This document shows, in pieces, positions 16,452-25,763 of a stretch of 27,806 bases of DNA. Each line of letters starts with the position of its first letter. Position 1 is the first letter of the stretch. The notes under the pieces were generated by a model. That model did no database searches, had not been told where the DNA came from, and worked only from the letters and a program-made list of their open reading frames with translations. Both the position numbers and the translations under genes were made by a program. This DNA comes from an uncultured Neisseriaceae bacterium. Lineage in GTDB: Bacteria > Pseudomonadota > Gammaproteobacteria > Burkholderiales > UBA11063. The stretch spans positions 1 through 27,806 of the forward strand of contig CAITEL010000053.1 in assembly GCA_903891375.1 (NCBI GenBank). Reading direction: 5' to 3'.

Positions 16452-18725
16452 ATGCTGCTTAGTGTAAATACTCGACTCGCACAACTATTAAACATTCGGG
16501 AACAGCAAGTAGAAAGTACCGTCAATCTTTTAGACGAAGGATCTACCGTACCGTTTATCGCCAGATATAGGAAAGAAGTCACAGGTAGCCTAACCGACAC
16601 TCAATTACGTGACCTAGTAGAAAAACTGACGTATATTCGGGAATTGGACGATAGGCGTGATACTATTTTAAAATCAATTAATGAACAAGGCAAATTAACC
16701 CCAGAACTTGAACAAGCAATTTTTGCCACCGATAATAAAACCACTCTAGAAGATTTATATTTACCATACAAACCAAAACGTCGCACTAAAGCACAAATCG
16801 CTAAAGAGTCTGGACTAGAACCTCTTGCGCTATTAATTTTAGAAAATCAAGACCTAGACATTGACAATGAAGCCATAAAATATATGAATAATGATGCTGG
16901 CATTACTGATGTAAAATCGGCATTGGAGGGTGCTCGCTATATTATTATGGATATTTTCGCTGAAAATGCAAACATATTAAGCCAAATTCGCAATAAACTA
17001 TGGCACGAAGGAATGCTCACTACTAAAGTTATTACAGGTAAAGAAGAAACAGGTATAAAATTTACTGATTATTACAACTACTCTGAATTAATAAAACAAG
17101 TACCATCACATCGTGCATTAGCCACATTTCGTGGCTTTAATGAAAAAATATTAACCCTGAATATTACCTACCCAGAACAAGACACACTTTTACGCACTGA
17201 AATTAGCAGTTACGACCAAATAATTCTTAACGAATATCAAATTAAAACAACTCATAAGTGGTTAGTCGATAGTGCTCGTTTATGCTTTAAGGCTAAAATA
17301 TTCATTAGCCTTGAAAATGAATTACTTAACCAAGTACGAGAAACTGCAGAACAAGAAGCAATTAAGGTCTTTGCCACCAATCTACATAATTTATTACTTC
17401 AAGCTCCAGCTGGTTCAAAAACCACAATTGGACTTGACCCTGGAATTAGAACTGGAGTTAAGATTGCTGTAATTGACAATACAGGAAAAGTACTAGATAC
17501 CGCTACAATATATCCTTTTCAACCGCAGAATAAATACCAAGAGTCAATACGTATAATAGCCACCCTAATCAAAAAACACAATGCTGAATTAATTAGCATC
17601 GGCAATGGTACAGCCTCAAGAGAAACAGAAAAATTAGTTAACGATGTACTTAAAGAATACACAGAACTTAACGCCACTCCTGTCATAGTATCAGAAGCTG
17701 GCGCCTCTGTTTATTCGGCATCTGAATATGCAGCAAAAGAGTTTCCCGATCTTGATGTTAGTATTCGAGGTGCAGTATCTATCGGTAGACGACTACAAGA
17801 CCCACTTGCCGAATTAGTTAAAATAGACCCAAAATCAATTGGAGTTGGACAGTATCAACATGATGTCAATCAAGTAAAATTATCTGCTTCACTCACCAAC
17901 GTAGTGGAAGATTGCGTTAATAGTGTTGGTGTTGATGTAAACACCGCCTCAGTACCTCTACTAACAAGAGTATCTGGATTAAATACTATAATTGCCACCA
18001 ATATAATCAACTATCGTGATAAAAATGGTAAATTCACTAATCGAACTCAACTAAAAAAAGTGGCACGCCTTGGTGAAAAAACATACGAACAGTGTGCTGG
18101 ATTTTTACGTATCTATAATGGTGAAAACAAACTCGATGAATCTGCGGTTCACCCCGAGAGCTACCCATTAATAGATCTAATTAGTCAAAAAATTGGTACA
18201 CAAATAAATAATTTAATCGCCAATACAGAGTTAATTCGCCAAATTAAAGCTACTGAGTTTGTCAATGAAACCTATGGATTACCTACAATCTTAGACACCA
18301 TAAAAGAATTAGAAAAACCTGGCCGTGACCCACGTGGTGAATTCAAAACCGCTAAGTTTAAAGATAATGTACATGAAATAAGTGATCTACAAGTTGGCAT
18401 GGAGTTAGAAGGTGCCGTTACTAATGTGACTAATTTTGGTGTATTTGTTGATATTGGGGTACATCAAGATGGTTTAGTACATATTTCAGAAATTACGGAT
18501 AAATTTATCGAAAATCCAAACGAAGTATTAAAAGCTGGACAAATTGTGAAAGTGCGAGTACTCGAAGTAGATAAAAATAGAAAACGTATTGCTCTTAGTA
18601 TGAAAGGTTTAAATAAAATTAATGCACCAGTAACAACTAGAACGCCAAGACCAAAGCCACAACAAGCACAACAAATTCACACACAAAACGCAATGGCTAG
18701 TGCCTTTAGTAAACTACGTAAGTAA
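16452..18725 (+). CDS. tex: Tex/YhgF RNA-binding transcription accessory protein
   Basis: Tex is a large nucleic-acid-binding protein related to eukaryotic Spt6, linked to transcription and toxin gene expression. This copy has 757 residues. The N-terminal helical region contains VPFIARYRKE near 34-43. A YqgF/RNase H-like domain starts near 323 (TIGLDPGIRTGVK). Helix-hairpin-helix repeats lie at about 500-556. A C-terminal S1 domain at about 645-715 (FGVFVDIGVHQDGLVHISEI) is followed by a Pro/Gln-rich tail. AAGGA precedes the ATG. It is a single-gene unit diverging from yajQ, with 165 bases between starts, and converges on mrp. Confidence 0.95.
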   Translation: MLLSVNTRLAQLLNIREQQVESTVNLLDEGSTVPFIARYRKEVTGSLTDTQLRDLVEKLTYIRELDDRRDTILKSINEQGKLTPELEQAIFATDNKTTLEDLYLPYKPKRRTKAQIAKESGLEPLALLILENQDLDIDNEAIKYMNNDAGITDVKSALEGARYIIMDIFAENANILSQIRNKLWHEGMLTTKVITGKEETGIKFTDYYNYSELIKQVPSHRALATFRGFNEKILTLNITYPEQDTLLRTEISSYDQIILNEYQIKTTHKWLVDSARLCFKAKIFISLENELLNQVRETAEQEAIKVFATNLHNLLLQAPAGSKTTIGLDPGIRTGVKIAVIDNTGKVLDTATIYPFQPQNKYQESIRIIATLIKKHNAELISIGNGTASRETEKLVNDVLKEYTELNATPVIVSEAGASVYSASEYAAKEFPDLDVSIRGAVSIGRRLQDPLAELVKIDPKSIGVGQYQHDVNQVKLSASLTNVVEDCVNSVGVDVNTASVPLLTRVSGLNTIIATNIINYRDKNGKFTNRTQLKKVARLGEKTYEQCAGFLRIYNGENKLDESAVHPESYPLIDLISQKIGTQINNLIANTELIRQIKATEFVNETYGLPTILDTIKELEKPGRDPRGEFKTAKFKDNVHEISDLQVGMELEGAVTNVTNFGVFVDIGVHQDGLVHISEITDKFIENPNEVLKAGQIVKVRVLEVDKNRKRIALSMKGLNKINAPVTTRTPRPKPQQAQQIHTQNAMASAFSKLRK

Positions 18726-18780
18726 AAACGACTTACCTGCATCATAAGTACCTAGACAAATGTTATCTGGTATTTTATTT

Positions 18781-18798
18781 AAGGATATTTATGTCCTT
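18781..18798 (+). terminator. Weak hairpin after tex
   Basis: AAGGATAT and ATGTCCTT pair over about seven positions around a very small loop, 55 bases after the tex stop, and are followed by TAAATTTAATAA. The stem is short and the T content low, so it is at best a weak terminator. Confidence 0.3.
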
Positions 18799-18823
18799 TA
18801 AATTTAATAAGGGCAATGGCTGG

Positions 18824-18843
18824 ATCCCAGCCTACGCTGGGAT
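18824..18843. repeat. 27-base palindromic repeat, copy C
   Basis: ATCCCAGC (18824-18831), loop CTAC, GCTGGGAT (18836-18843), inside the 27-base unit 18821-18847 (TGGATCCCAG...GGGATGACA). The stem is perfect although two paired positions differ from copy B. It lies between the convergent genes tex and mrp. Confidence 0.65.
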
Positions 18844-18927
18844 GACAAATGTCTGAAAATTTATGGCTTGGTACTTAACTACTCGGATGTGCCATTCTAT
18901 CGTCATATTTTGGCGCAGGTCAGTAGT

Positions 18928-19785
18928 TTATTTTAATACTGAAACTTTACCGATTTTGGCAGAATAATCCTTGGGTAACTTGTGTAAATTCTCCAACATT
19001 TTAGTTACTAACTCAGTGTAGATTTTTGCAATGGCAGGATTTACATCTATTATTGATTGACCCGTGTCGCCAGCATTCCGAATCTGTATATTTAATGGTA
19101 ATTTTGCTAAAACCTCTAGATTAAATTCTTTGGCTAATATCTCCCCACCTAATTCACCGAAAATTGGTTCATTATGCCCACAATTACTACAAACATGCAT
19201 ACTCATATTTTCTACTATTCCCAAACATGGGATACCCATCTTATTATACATAGCTACTGACTTGCTTACATCAACCAATGCAATATCTTGAGGGGTGGTA
19301 ATAGTGACTACTGCCGTTATCGGCATTTTTTGACACATAGTTAAATGAATGTCTCCAGTACCTGGTGGCATATCTATTATTAATATGTCAAGTTCGCCCC
19401 ATTTAGTATCAAAAAGCAATTGATTTAAGGCTTTATTTACTATTGCACCACGCCAAATGGCTGGTTGCTTTTCATCAATTAAAAAACCAAAAGATAAAAT
19501 TCTAATCCCATATTTTTCTAATGGTATAAAACAATTATCACTCACCTCTGGTTTAAAATATTTTTCACCAACCAAGGTAGGCACCGATGGACCATAAATA
19601 TCAGCATCAAGTAAACCAACCTTTAAACCAATTTCTTTTAATGCTATGGCTATATTAAACGCCGTAGTGGATTTACCAACTCCACCTTTACCAGAAGTGA
19701 TAGCAATAATATTTTTAATATTTGGAATCCGAGTAATACCTGTTTTTACTTTATGTGGTATAATATCTGTTATTTTAAATGACAT
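18928..19785 (-). CDS. Mrp/ApbC Fe-S cluster carrier ATPase
   Basis: A P-loop NTPase of the Mrp/NBP35 family that carries [4Fe-4S] clusters to target proteins. Of 285 residues, the deviant Walker A GKGGVGKST is at 33-40, DMPPGTGDIH at 138-147, and the cluster-binding CxxC is C199/C202 in HVCSNCGH. Only about 30 residues precede the P-loop. Full-length Mrp proteins have an added N-terminal MIP18/DUF59 domain of about 90 residues, so this is the short form. It diverges from metG with only 53 bases between starts, an arrangement seen in Betaproteobacteria. Confidence 0.93.
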   Translation of the reverse strand: MSFKITDIIPHKVKTGITRIPNIKNIIAITSGKGGVGKSTTAFNIAIALKEIGLKVGLLDADIYGPSVPTLVGEKYFKPEVSDNCFIPLEKYGIRILSFGFLIDEKQPAIWRGAIVNKALNQLLFDTKWGELDILIIDMPPGTGDIHLTMCQKMPITAVVTITTPQDIALVDVSKSVAMYNKMGIPCLGIVENMSMHVCSNCGHNEPIFGELGGEILAKEFNLEVLAKLPLNIQIRNAGDTGQSIIDVNPAIAKIYTELVTKMLENLHKLPKDYSAKIGKVSVLK

Positions 19786-19838
19786 AATTATTTAAATCTC
19801 TCCGTTATATATTTTTTTTAAACCTAAGGTGTTAGAAA

Positions 19839-21899
19839 TTGAATCATAATAAAAATCTTATTGTAACTTGCGCGCTAGTTTATGCAAACTCCGACCTACA
19901 TTTAGGGCACATCTTAGAACAAGTGCAAGCTGATATATGGGTACGTTTCCAAAAAATGCAAGGTAATACTTGCCATTTTATTTGTGCTGATGATACACAT
20001 GGCACCCCAATAATGCTTAAAGCAGAACAGTTAAACATTACCCCAGAACAATTAATTGCACAGGTACATGATCGACACGTTAGCGATATAAAAGCATTCG
20101 ATATTAATTTTGACCACTATTATACAACTAATTCACCTGAGTGCCAAGAATTAGTTTATGATGTTTATAATAAACTCAAACAAAACAATAAAATAACCAC
20201 TAGAAAAATTCATCAATTATTCGATACTGAAAAACAAATGTTTTTACCAGATAGATATGTGAAAGGAACATGCCCTAAATGTAAAACACCAGACCAGTAT
20301 GGTGACAATTGTGAATCGTGTGGCGCAACTTATACTCCTAGTGATTTAATTGAGCCGTATTCGGTTATTTCTGGAGTTAAGCCTGTTTTACGTGAATCTG
20401 AGCATTACTTCTTTAAACTCGGCGAATGTGAAGATTTCTTAAAAAACTGGCTTAATGCTGACAATCGCTTACAACAAGAAGCAGTGAATAAAATGCAAGA
20501 ATGGTTAAATGGAGGGCTACAAGATTGGGATATTTCTCGTGATAAACCATACTTTGGTTTTTTAATCCCTGAGACTACTAATAAATATTTTTATGTATGG
20601 CTTGATGCACCAGTAGGATATATGGGAACTTTATTAAATTACTGCAAAACACACAATCTTGATTTTAACCAATTATGGAACAATGAAAATACGGATATTT
20701 ATCATTTTTTTGGTAAAGACATATTGTATTTTCATGCTCTATTTTGGCCTGCCATACTTAATTACTCAGGCTATAAAGCACCCACAAAATTATTTGTTCA
20801 TGGATTTTTAACACTTAATGGACAAAAAATGTCTAAATCACGTGGCACCTTTATAAATGCACGAAATCTTATAGATTCAGGTATTTCAACTAATTTATTT
20901 CGCTATTATATTGCCAGTAAACTAACCAATAAAGTCGAAGATGTGGATTTTACTTTAGATGACTTTGTGGCAAAAGTAAACTCTGAGTTAGTCGGCAAAT
21001 ATATAAATATAGCAGCTAGAAGTTCAAGCTTTTTAAATAAAATATTTGATAATAACCTTGCATCTGACATGACTGACCAAACACTACTTACACATATAAG
21101 TAATGAAGCCGATAGTATAGCTTGGTACTATCAAGACCGTGAATACGCCAAAGCATTGCGTTTAATTATGTCACTAGTTGATGAGGTTAATACTTATGTA
21201 GATAATGTAAAACCGTGGTTGCTCGCAAAAAATATAGAACAACATTCTGAATTACATCAAGTATGTACAGTTTTAATTAATGCGTTTCGTTATCTAAGCA
21301 TATATTTAAAACCAGTTACCCCATCATTAGCTAGTGATATTGAAAAATTTTTAAATATTAAGCCGTTACAATGGAATGACATAAATACAACACTTTTAGC
21401 ACATAAAATTAACCCATATACTCATTTAATAACAAGGATAGATACCACCATGACTGATAACTTAATGAACTTAGCTAAGGAAGATATAAGTAAACAAAAT
21501 ATTAGTGCAAATACTATTACTAATAATACTGATAATGTAAATAAAGTTGAATATGAACCAATTGCTGAAACAATAAATATCGATGATTTTAGCAAACTTG
21601 ATTTACGCATTGCAAAAATTATAGATGCCAAGGCCGTTGAAGGTGCTGATAAATTAATTCAATTAACTCTTGACATCGGTAATGAAACACGTAATGTATT
21701 TGCTGGAATAAAAGCCGCATATAACCCTGAAAGTTTAATTGGCAAACATACCGTTATGGTAGCAAATCTAGCACCACGTAAGATGAAGTTTCGTATCAGC
21801 GAAGGCATGGTGGTAGCTGGTGGATTTGAAGATAAAAAAAGTGGATTGTATATACTAGAACCACACGATGGCGCTAAACCTGGAATGAGAGTGAGGTAA
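19839..21899 (+). CDS. metG: Methionyl-tRNA synthetase with C-terminal tRNA-binding domain
   Basis: MetG charges initiator and elongator tRNA-Met. It is a class I enzyme of 686 residues. The HIGH motif appears as HLGH at 21-24 and the zinc knuckle as C145xxC148...C158xxC161. KMSKS is at 330-334. The anticodon domain reaches about 560, and an EMAPII/Trbp111-like domain starts near 583 ([13 protein letters not shown]), which makes it a dimeric long form. The start is TTG at 19839: AAGG stands nine bases upstream and the conserved N-terminus begins within a few residues. rdgB follows five bases after its stop. Confidence 0.96.
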   Translation: MNHNKNLIVTCALVYANSDLHLGHILEQVQADIWVRFQKMQGNTCHFICADDTHGTPIMLKAEQLNITPEQLIAQVHDRHVSDIKAFDINFDHYYTTNSPECQELVYDVYNKLKQNNKITTRKIHQLFDTEKQMFLPDRYVKGTCPKCKTPDQYGDNCESCGATYTPSDLIEPYSVISGVKPVLRESEHYFFKLGECEDFLKNWLNADNRLQQEAVNKMQEWLNGGLQDWDISRDKPYFGFLIPETTNKYFYVWLDAPVGYMGTLLNYCKTHNLDFNQLWNNENTDIYHFFGKDILYFHALFWPAILNYSGYKAPTKLFVHGFLTLNGQKMSKSRGTFINARNLIDSGISTNLFRYYIASKLTNKVEDVDFTLDDFVAKVNSELVGKYINIAARSSSFLNKIFDNNLASDMTDQTLLTHISNEADSIAWYYQDREYAKALRLIMSLVDEVNTYVDNVKPWLLAKNIEQHSELHQVCTVLINAFRYLSIYLKPVTPSLASDIEKFLNIKPLQWNDINTTLLAHKINPYTHLITRIDTTMTDNLMNLAKEDISKQNISANTITNNTDNVNKVEYEPIAETINIDDFSKLDLRIAKIIDAKAVEGADKLIQLTLDIGNETRNVFAGIKAAYNPESLIGKHTVMVANLAPRKMKFRISEGMVVAGGFEDKKSGLYILEPHDGAKPGMRVR

Positions 21900-21904
21900 C
21901 TAGC

Positions 21905-22498
21905 TTGAAACAAGTAGTATTAGCCTCAAGTAACGCAGGAAAGATAAAAGAATTTAAAGCAATATTCAACACGATTGACATTGAAATTATACCACAAGCA
22001 GAGTTTAACGTACCAGATTGTGATGAGCCATACTTTACTTTTATTGAAAACTCGCTTCATAAAGCACGCCATTGCTCTCAACATACAGGGTTGCCAACTC
22101 TTGCCGACGACTCTGGCATTTGTGTCAATGCATTACTCGGTGCCCCAGGTGTATTTTCAGCACGTTATGCTGGCACACCCAGAAATTGCGATAATAACAA
22201 TAGCAAATTAGTGCATGAATTAAGTAAGTTTACCAATAAAAAGGCTTATTATTATTGTTTACTGGTATTAATTCGACACACTGGTGATCCACAGCCTATA
22301 ATTGCTGAGGGAATGATGCACGGTACAATTATAGATACTCCAAGAGGAAGCAATGGTTTTGGCTACGACCCGCATATGTTTTTACCCGAATATAACAAAA
22401 CGGTTGCTGAACTTGAACCTGAAATTAAAAATAAAATCAGCCATCGAGCAGTAGCGATTAGTGAGCTATTACGTAAACTTAGCCACAGCTACACATGA
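21905..22498 (+). CDS. rdgB: dITP/XTP pyrophosphatase RdgB (HAM1)
   Basis: RdgB hydrolyses non-canonical purine triphosphates (dITP, XTP) to monophosphates and keeps them out of DNA. The 197-residue protein shows ASSNAGKIKEF at 7-17, ADDSGICVNAL at about 67-77, GVFSARYAG at about 82-90, and GSNGFGYDP then KNKISHRA near the C-terminus, all family blocks. The start is TTG at 21905 with GAGG from the metG end as ribosome site, so it is coupled to metG. Together with mutT it gives the window two pool-cleaning enzymes. Confidence 0.95.
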   Translation: MKQVVLASSNAGKIKEFKAIFNTIDIEIIPQAEFNVPDCDEPYFTFIENSLHKARHCSQHTGLPTLADDSGICVNALLGAPGVFSARYAGTPRNCDNNNSKLVHELSKFTNKKAYYYCLLVLIRHTGDPQPIIAEGMMHGTIIDTPRGSNGFGYDPHMFLPEYNKTVAELEPEIKNKISHRAVAISELLRKLSHSYT

Positions 22499-22639
22499 AG
22501 TACAACAAAATTAGCTTGAATGTGAATGGTATACAATTAGGAAATATTAAAAACTGAATTTATACGAGAAATTGAAAAGCAAGCATTAATTAATGAGTAA
22601 AATGTGTCATTTAATACCTGAAAAAGCTAACTATAATTT

Positions 22640-23179
22640 TTAGTTTTCATACTTAGAGATCATGGGTATCTCAATTATATTCTGTTCAGCGTCTATCACC
22701 TCAAATAAATGCTCATAGTATACCTTCCACCGTTTATTTGTAGTTGTAATTAAACCCACTGTTTTAGGGTTTATTTTAGTAACTTTGCCAATAATTTTTT
22801 CGCATTTATGTTCAAACCCAACAATGTCACCTATACTGATGTTGCCTTTAGATAAAATTCCGCATTTGGGTTTTACTATTGATACCAATTGTGTATCGCT
22901 TAGATTTATTGCATAATAATGCGTCCACCAACTGGAACCATCATCTATATGCTGAACTAAAACGCGTTTAATTTGCTTTTCAACCACAACAGCACCAATA
23001 AGATTATTAATATTTGAATTAAAATATTGAATGGATTGCCCAATCTGTAATGAGTGTTTAATTTGTTGTATACGTGTTTCATCATCTAATACCAATCTAA
23101 TTCTTTTCCTAAGACAACACAAGTCGTAAAGACTTGCATTGGCTAATAAGGTTTCAATCATGATTGAGTCTAGTTGCAT
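22640..23179 (-). CDS. Uncharacterised protein with two similar SH3-like halves
   Basis: No named function. I start it at ATG 23179 (AGGA eight bases upstream), giving 179 residues; the frame could extend to 23275 but without a ribosome site. After a helical N-terminus (about 1-42) come two similar segments, 46-93 and 116-162. Each follows the pattern IG-x-x-I/V-x-F, then IG-x-V with K-x-V, and a W followed by Y-x-x-L. The second reads IGKVTKINPKTVGLIT then RWKVYYEHL. Such small beta-barrel units recall SH3/KOW-like domains in proteins that bind nucleic acid or other proteins. No signal peptide or membrane segment. It lies 168 bases downstream of the toxin gene on the same strand and could belong to the same accessory patch. 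Confidence 0.75.
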   Translation of the reverse strand: MQLDSIMIETLLANASLYDLCCLRKRIRLVLDDETRIQQIKHSLQIGQSIQYFNSNINNLIGAVVVEKQIKRVLVQHIDDGSSWWTHYYAINLSDTQLVSIVKPKCGILSKGNISIGDIVGFEHKCEKIIGKVTKINPKTVGLITTTNKRWKVYYEHLFEVIDAEQNIIEIPMISKYEN

Positions 23180-23347
23180 ATAATATCCTACTGTTATGTT
23201 ATTATTAAACCCCAAAGTATACCATATGTTAAAGCCGTAATTTACCATCTTTTTAACTAATGCTATACCACACAAACTAAACTTTCAGCATTTCCAGGCC
23301 ACACTTCATTCCTGAGATGGCCATAAAAATCTTATACTCTATCGCAA

Positions 23348-23746
23348 TTACCGAATTTGAATAACCTCAACTCCAAGTTGTCCAGAAATCTCAGACCATT
23401 TTTTATCAGCTGTATACACTACAGCCTTTAATGATTTCGCAGTAGCTAAACAAACTCGATCACCTAAAGACAATCCAAATTTTTTAGTTACTGAGATCAT
23501 AGTTCCTGATTTTATAGCCATATCTTGGTCAAAATTAATTATTTTAACTAAATTAACTATTTGCAAAATTTTGTCAATGTCAATGTAACCATTTCTCGTA
23601 AGATAAGTTACCACTTCCGCAACATTTACCGTTGACATATACGCATGTGCAAGATGTTTAGCTACAACATCAGCTCCATGTTCGTTTTTAATAATTGCTA
23701 AAAATGCTGAAGTATCAAAAACAACTTTAACTGTCATCATAATCAT
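23348..23746 (-). CDS. PIN-domain ribonuclease toxin, VapC-like
   Basis: A 132-residue PIN-domain protein, in VapBC systems an RNase that cuts tRNA or rRNA when its antitoxin is lost. The four acidic metal ligands are present: D11 in VFDTSAF, E44 in NVAEVV, D96 in LSLGDRVCLATA and D114 in YTADKKW. The order and spacing are those of VapC, so it looks active. Starts at 23746, 23740 and 23737 are all possible; the first overlaps the antitoxin gene by 20 bases. The overlap and shared strand mark a two-gene toxin-antitoxin unit with the upstream AbrB-like gene. Confidence 0.88.
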   Translation of the reverse strand: MIMMTVKVVFDTSAFLAIIKNEHGADVVAKHLAHAYMSTVNVAEVVTYLTRNGYIDIDKILQIVNLVKIINFDQDMAIKSGTMISVTKKFGLSLGDRVCLATAKSLKAVVYTADKKWSEISGQLGVEVIQIR

Positions 23747-23975
23747 CCATTTTTGTTGCTAAAAAATCTGAAACAATTGATTTTTCCCCAAAAAACTTTT
23801 TCATATCCAATTGAATATCCGCAAGTTCTTGCTGAATCGTAGCAAAAACAATCTCATTATTATCTTTAACTTTTAGTACAATCTCATCATGCGGTGAAAT
23901 TGCTAAAAGTTTTCTAATTTTTGTTGGTATAGATATTTTATAATCTTTATAAACCGTACAATGAAATTCTTGCAT
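23727..23975 (-). CDS. AbrB/MazE-fold antitoxin
   Basis: An 82-residue partner of the PIN toxin. Residues 8-45 form a SpoVT/AbrB swapped-hairpin DNA-binding domain: VYKDYKISIPTKIRKLLAIS, then HDEIVLKV. The acidic C-terminal tail (KFFGEKSIVSDFLATKMDDYDDS) would wrap and block the toxin. In this class the antitoxin, alone or with toxin, represses its own promoter; the AT-rich palindromes just upstream are possible operators. Its last codons overlap the toxin start. AAGG lies very close to the ATG, so GGAG, 15 to 12 bases before the ATG, may serve as ribosome site. Confidence 0.85.
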   Translation of the reverse strand: MQEFHCTVYKDYKISIPTKIRKLLAISPHDEIVLKVKDNNEIVFATIQQELADIQLDMKKFFGEKSIVSDFLATKMDDYDDS

Positions 23976-24026
23976 ACCTTTTTATACTCCAAAATATGTT
24001 AGTAACACAATTATAACATAAATTAT

Positions 24027-24074
24027 AAATTGCAATTTGTGGAAATTTGACAAATATTTTAATAACTGCAATTT
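24027..24074 (-). promoter_or_regulatory. Possible toxin-antitoxin operator
   Basis: AAATTGCAATTT (24027-24038) is a perfect 12-base palindrome, and its half TGCAATTT recurs at 24067-24074, 36 bases further. They lie about 50 and 90 bases before the antitoxin start, with a TATAAT on the minus strand at about 24016-24011. The place fits autorepression; binding is not shown. Confidence 0.35.
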
Positions 24075-24078
24075 AAAA

Positions 24079-24153
24079 ATGGATGTTGCTATAAGTATCA
24101 TATCTAAAACATCTGGTTTATCAATTAATACGATTCGAAAACTAACCCAATAA
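24079..24153 (+). pseudogene. Possible helix-turn-helix gene remnant
   Basis: A 24-codon frame starting at ATG 24079 contains ISKTSGLSINTIRKL, which looks like the middle of a helix-turn-helix motif (TGLS-x-x-TIRKL). It is too short to be a working regulator by itself and has no evident ribosome site. A relic of a lost gene or chance are both possible. Confidence 0.25.
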
Positions 24154-24170
24154 ACCCAGTCAACATTAGC

Positions 24171-24192
24171 GTAACTAACGCTGAGTAGTTAC
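24171..24192 (-). repeat. GTAACTA/TAGTTAC element, copy 2
   Basis: GTAACTA (24171-24177) and TAGTTAC (24186-24192) form a perfect 7-bp inverted repeat with an 8-base loop, 34 bases after the glnA stop. The shared 13-mer with copy 1 lies in the same orientation to the upstream gene. No T-run follows, so it is not a standard terminator. Confidence 0.4.
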
Positions 24193-24225
24193 ATAACATC
24201 TTAGCTACACACTAAATTGAGTTAC

Positions 24226-25635
24226 TTAAATGCTGTAATACATTGAAAATTCAATAGGGTGCGTTGTCATTCGATAACGAGCTAGCTCTTCCTCTTTCAA
24301 TTTAATGAACGAATCAATCAGGCTGTCATTAAATACTCCGCCACGTTTTAGAAACTCACGATCTTTATCTAAATGCTCTAACGCCATTTCTAAACTCGAA
24401 CATACTTGCGGTACATGACTTAACTCAGAACTAGATAATTCATATAAATTCATATCCATAGCCTTACCAGGACTAATTTTATTAATTATTCCATCAATAC
24501 CTGCCATTAACATTGCACTAAAAGCTAAGTATGGATTAGCTAAAGGGTCAGGAAATCTTACCTCAATACGCCTAGCTTTATCGCTAGACGTAAATGGAAT
24601 GCGAATTGCTGCCGATCTATTTCTTGAAGAATATGTCAAAATAACTGGCGCTTCAAAACCTGGGACTAAACGTTTATATGAATTTGTTGACGGGTTTGTT
24701 ATTGCATTTAAGGCTTTAGCATGCTTAATGATCCCACCAATATAATACAGTGCAGTTTTAGATAACCCTGCATATTCATTGCCAGAAAATAGATTTTTGC
24801 CATTTTTCCATAACGATTGATGTACATGCATGCCCGAGCCATTATCACCTACAATTGGTTTTGGCATAAACGTTGCTGTCTTACCATATTTGTGTGCCAC
24901 GTTTTTAACCACATAACGAAAAATCTGCGACCAATCTGCACGTTCCATTAATGTACTAAATTTGGTACCAATTTCTGATTGACCGCCTGTCCCAACCTCA
25001 TGATGGTGAACTTCTGTGGGGATTCCTAAGTCTTCTAAGAGTAAACAAATATCAGAACGTAAATCCTGTAACGAATCAACTGGAGGCAATGGAAAATACC
25101 CACCTTTAACCCCAGGTCTATGCCCAGTGTTTCCGCCTTCAATTTTTAATCCTGACGACCAAACAGCCTCTTCTGATTCAATGTTTACAAAACAACCACT
25201 ATGGCTAGAATCCCATGTCACCGAATCAAAAACAAAAAACTCTGCCTCAGGGCCAAAGTAAGCAGTATCTGCTATACCTGATTCTTTAAGGAATTTTTCT
25301 GCTCGTAGCGCCACTCCACGTGGACATTTTACGTATTCCTCATTAGTTGCTGGGTCTATAACATCGCATGTCACAAATAAAGTATTTTGCTCATAAAATG
25401 GATCAAGTTTAATCGTATCAACATCTGGCTTTAAAATCATATCAGAACATTCAATACCCTGCCAACCTGCAATAGAAGATCCGTCAAATGGCTGACCATT
25501 TTTTATTAAGTCTTCTGTAAATGCGTGCGCAGGAACAGTAACATGGTGCTCTTTTGCTAACGAATCAGTAAATCGTAAATCAATGAATTTGATTTCATGT
25601 TCAGCTATTATTTGCGTGATGGCTTTATATTGCAT
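24226..25635 (-). CDS. glnA: Glutamine synthetase type I
   Basis: GlnA makes glutamine from glutamate, ammonia and ATP as a dodecamer. The 469-residue protein has DGSSIAGWQ near 52-60, the metal-site stretch [11 protein letters not shown] near 127-137, GSGMHVHQS near 265-273 and NRSAAIRIP near 340. Y398 in NLYELSSSE is at the position of the adenylylated tyrosine of the E. coli enzyme, so control by GlnE/GlnB is expected though neither is in the window. AGGAG precedes the ATG. No glnL/glnG pair follows. It is a single-gene unit divergent from the exported-protein gene. Confidence 0.97.
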   Translation of the reverse strand: MQYKAITQIIAEHEIKFIDLRFTDSLAKEHHVTVPAHAFTEDLIKNGQPFDGSSIAGWQGIECSDMILKPDVDTIKLDPFYEQNTLFVTCDVIDPATNEEYVKCPRGVALRAEKFLKESGIADTAYFGPEAEFFVFDSVTWDSSHSGCFVNIESEEAVWSSGLKIEGGNTGHRPGVKGGYFPLPPVDSLQDLRSDICLLLEDLGIPTEVHHHEVGTGGQSEIGTKFSTLMERADWSQIFRYVVKNVAHKYGKTATFMPKPIVGDNGSGMHVHQSLWKNGKNLFSGNEYAGLSKTALYYIGGIIKHAKALNAITNPSTNSYKRLVPGFEAPVILTYSSRNRSAAIRIPFTSSDKARRIEVRFPDPLANPYLAFSAMLMAGIDGIINKISPGKAMDMNLYELSSSELSHVPQVCSSLEMALEHLDKDREFLKRGGVFNDSLIDSFIKLKEEELARYRMTTHPIEFSMYYSI

Positions 25636-25742
25636 TTCTAACTCCTAAATATGCAAACGTAATTTAAATTGTAAATGTGGAGTAATTTTATCATAAGTAC
25701 TTACGCTTTTGTGGTAGAATAATTGTTTAATAAAATATATGA

Positions 25743-25760
25743 TATAATGGGATATTATCC
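25743..25760 (+). promoter_or_regulatory. -10 box and palindrome before the exported-protein gene
   Basis: TATAAT at 25743-25748 is followed at once by GGATATTATCC (25750-25760), an 11-base palindrome around one central base that would cover the transcription start. A -35 hexamer at the right distance is not clear. Placement suits an operator. Confidence 0.3.
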
Positions 25761-25763
25761 GCT

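Noticed and set aside
22541..22600. A short frame encoding TEFIREIEKQALINE between rdgB and the two-repeat gene
   Set aside because: It has no start codon, is closed by a stop just upstream and is only 19 codons long. It could be a relic, but the evidence is too thin.
24168..24182. AGCGT-AACTA-ACGCT hairpin as a glnA terminator
   Set aside because: The stem is five pairs and no T-run follows on the minus strand.
25016..25261. A plus-strand frame inside glnA
   Set aside because: It is a shadow of conserved glutamine synthetase sequence.
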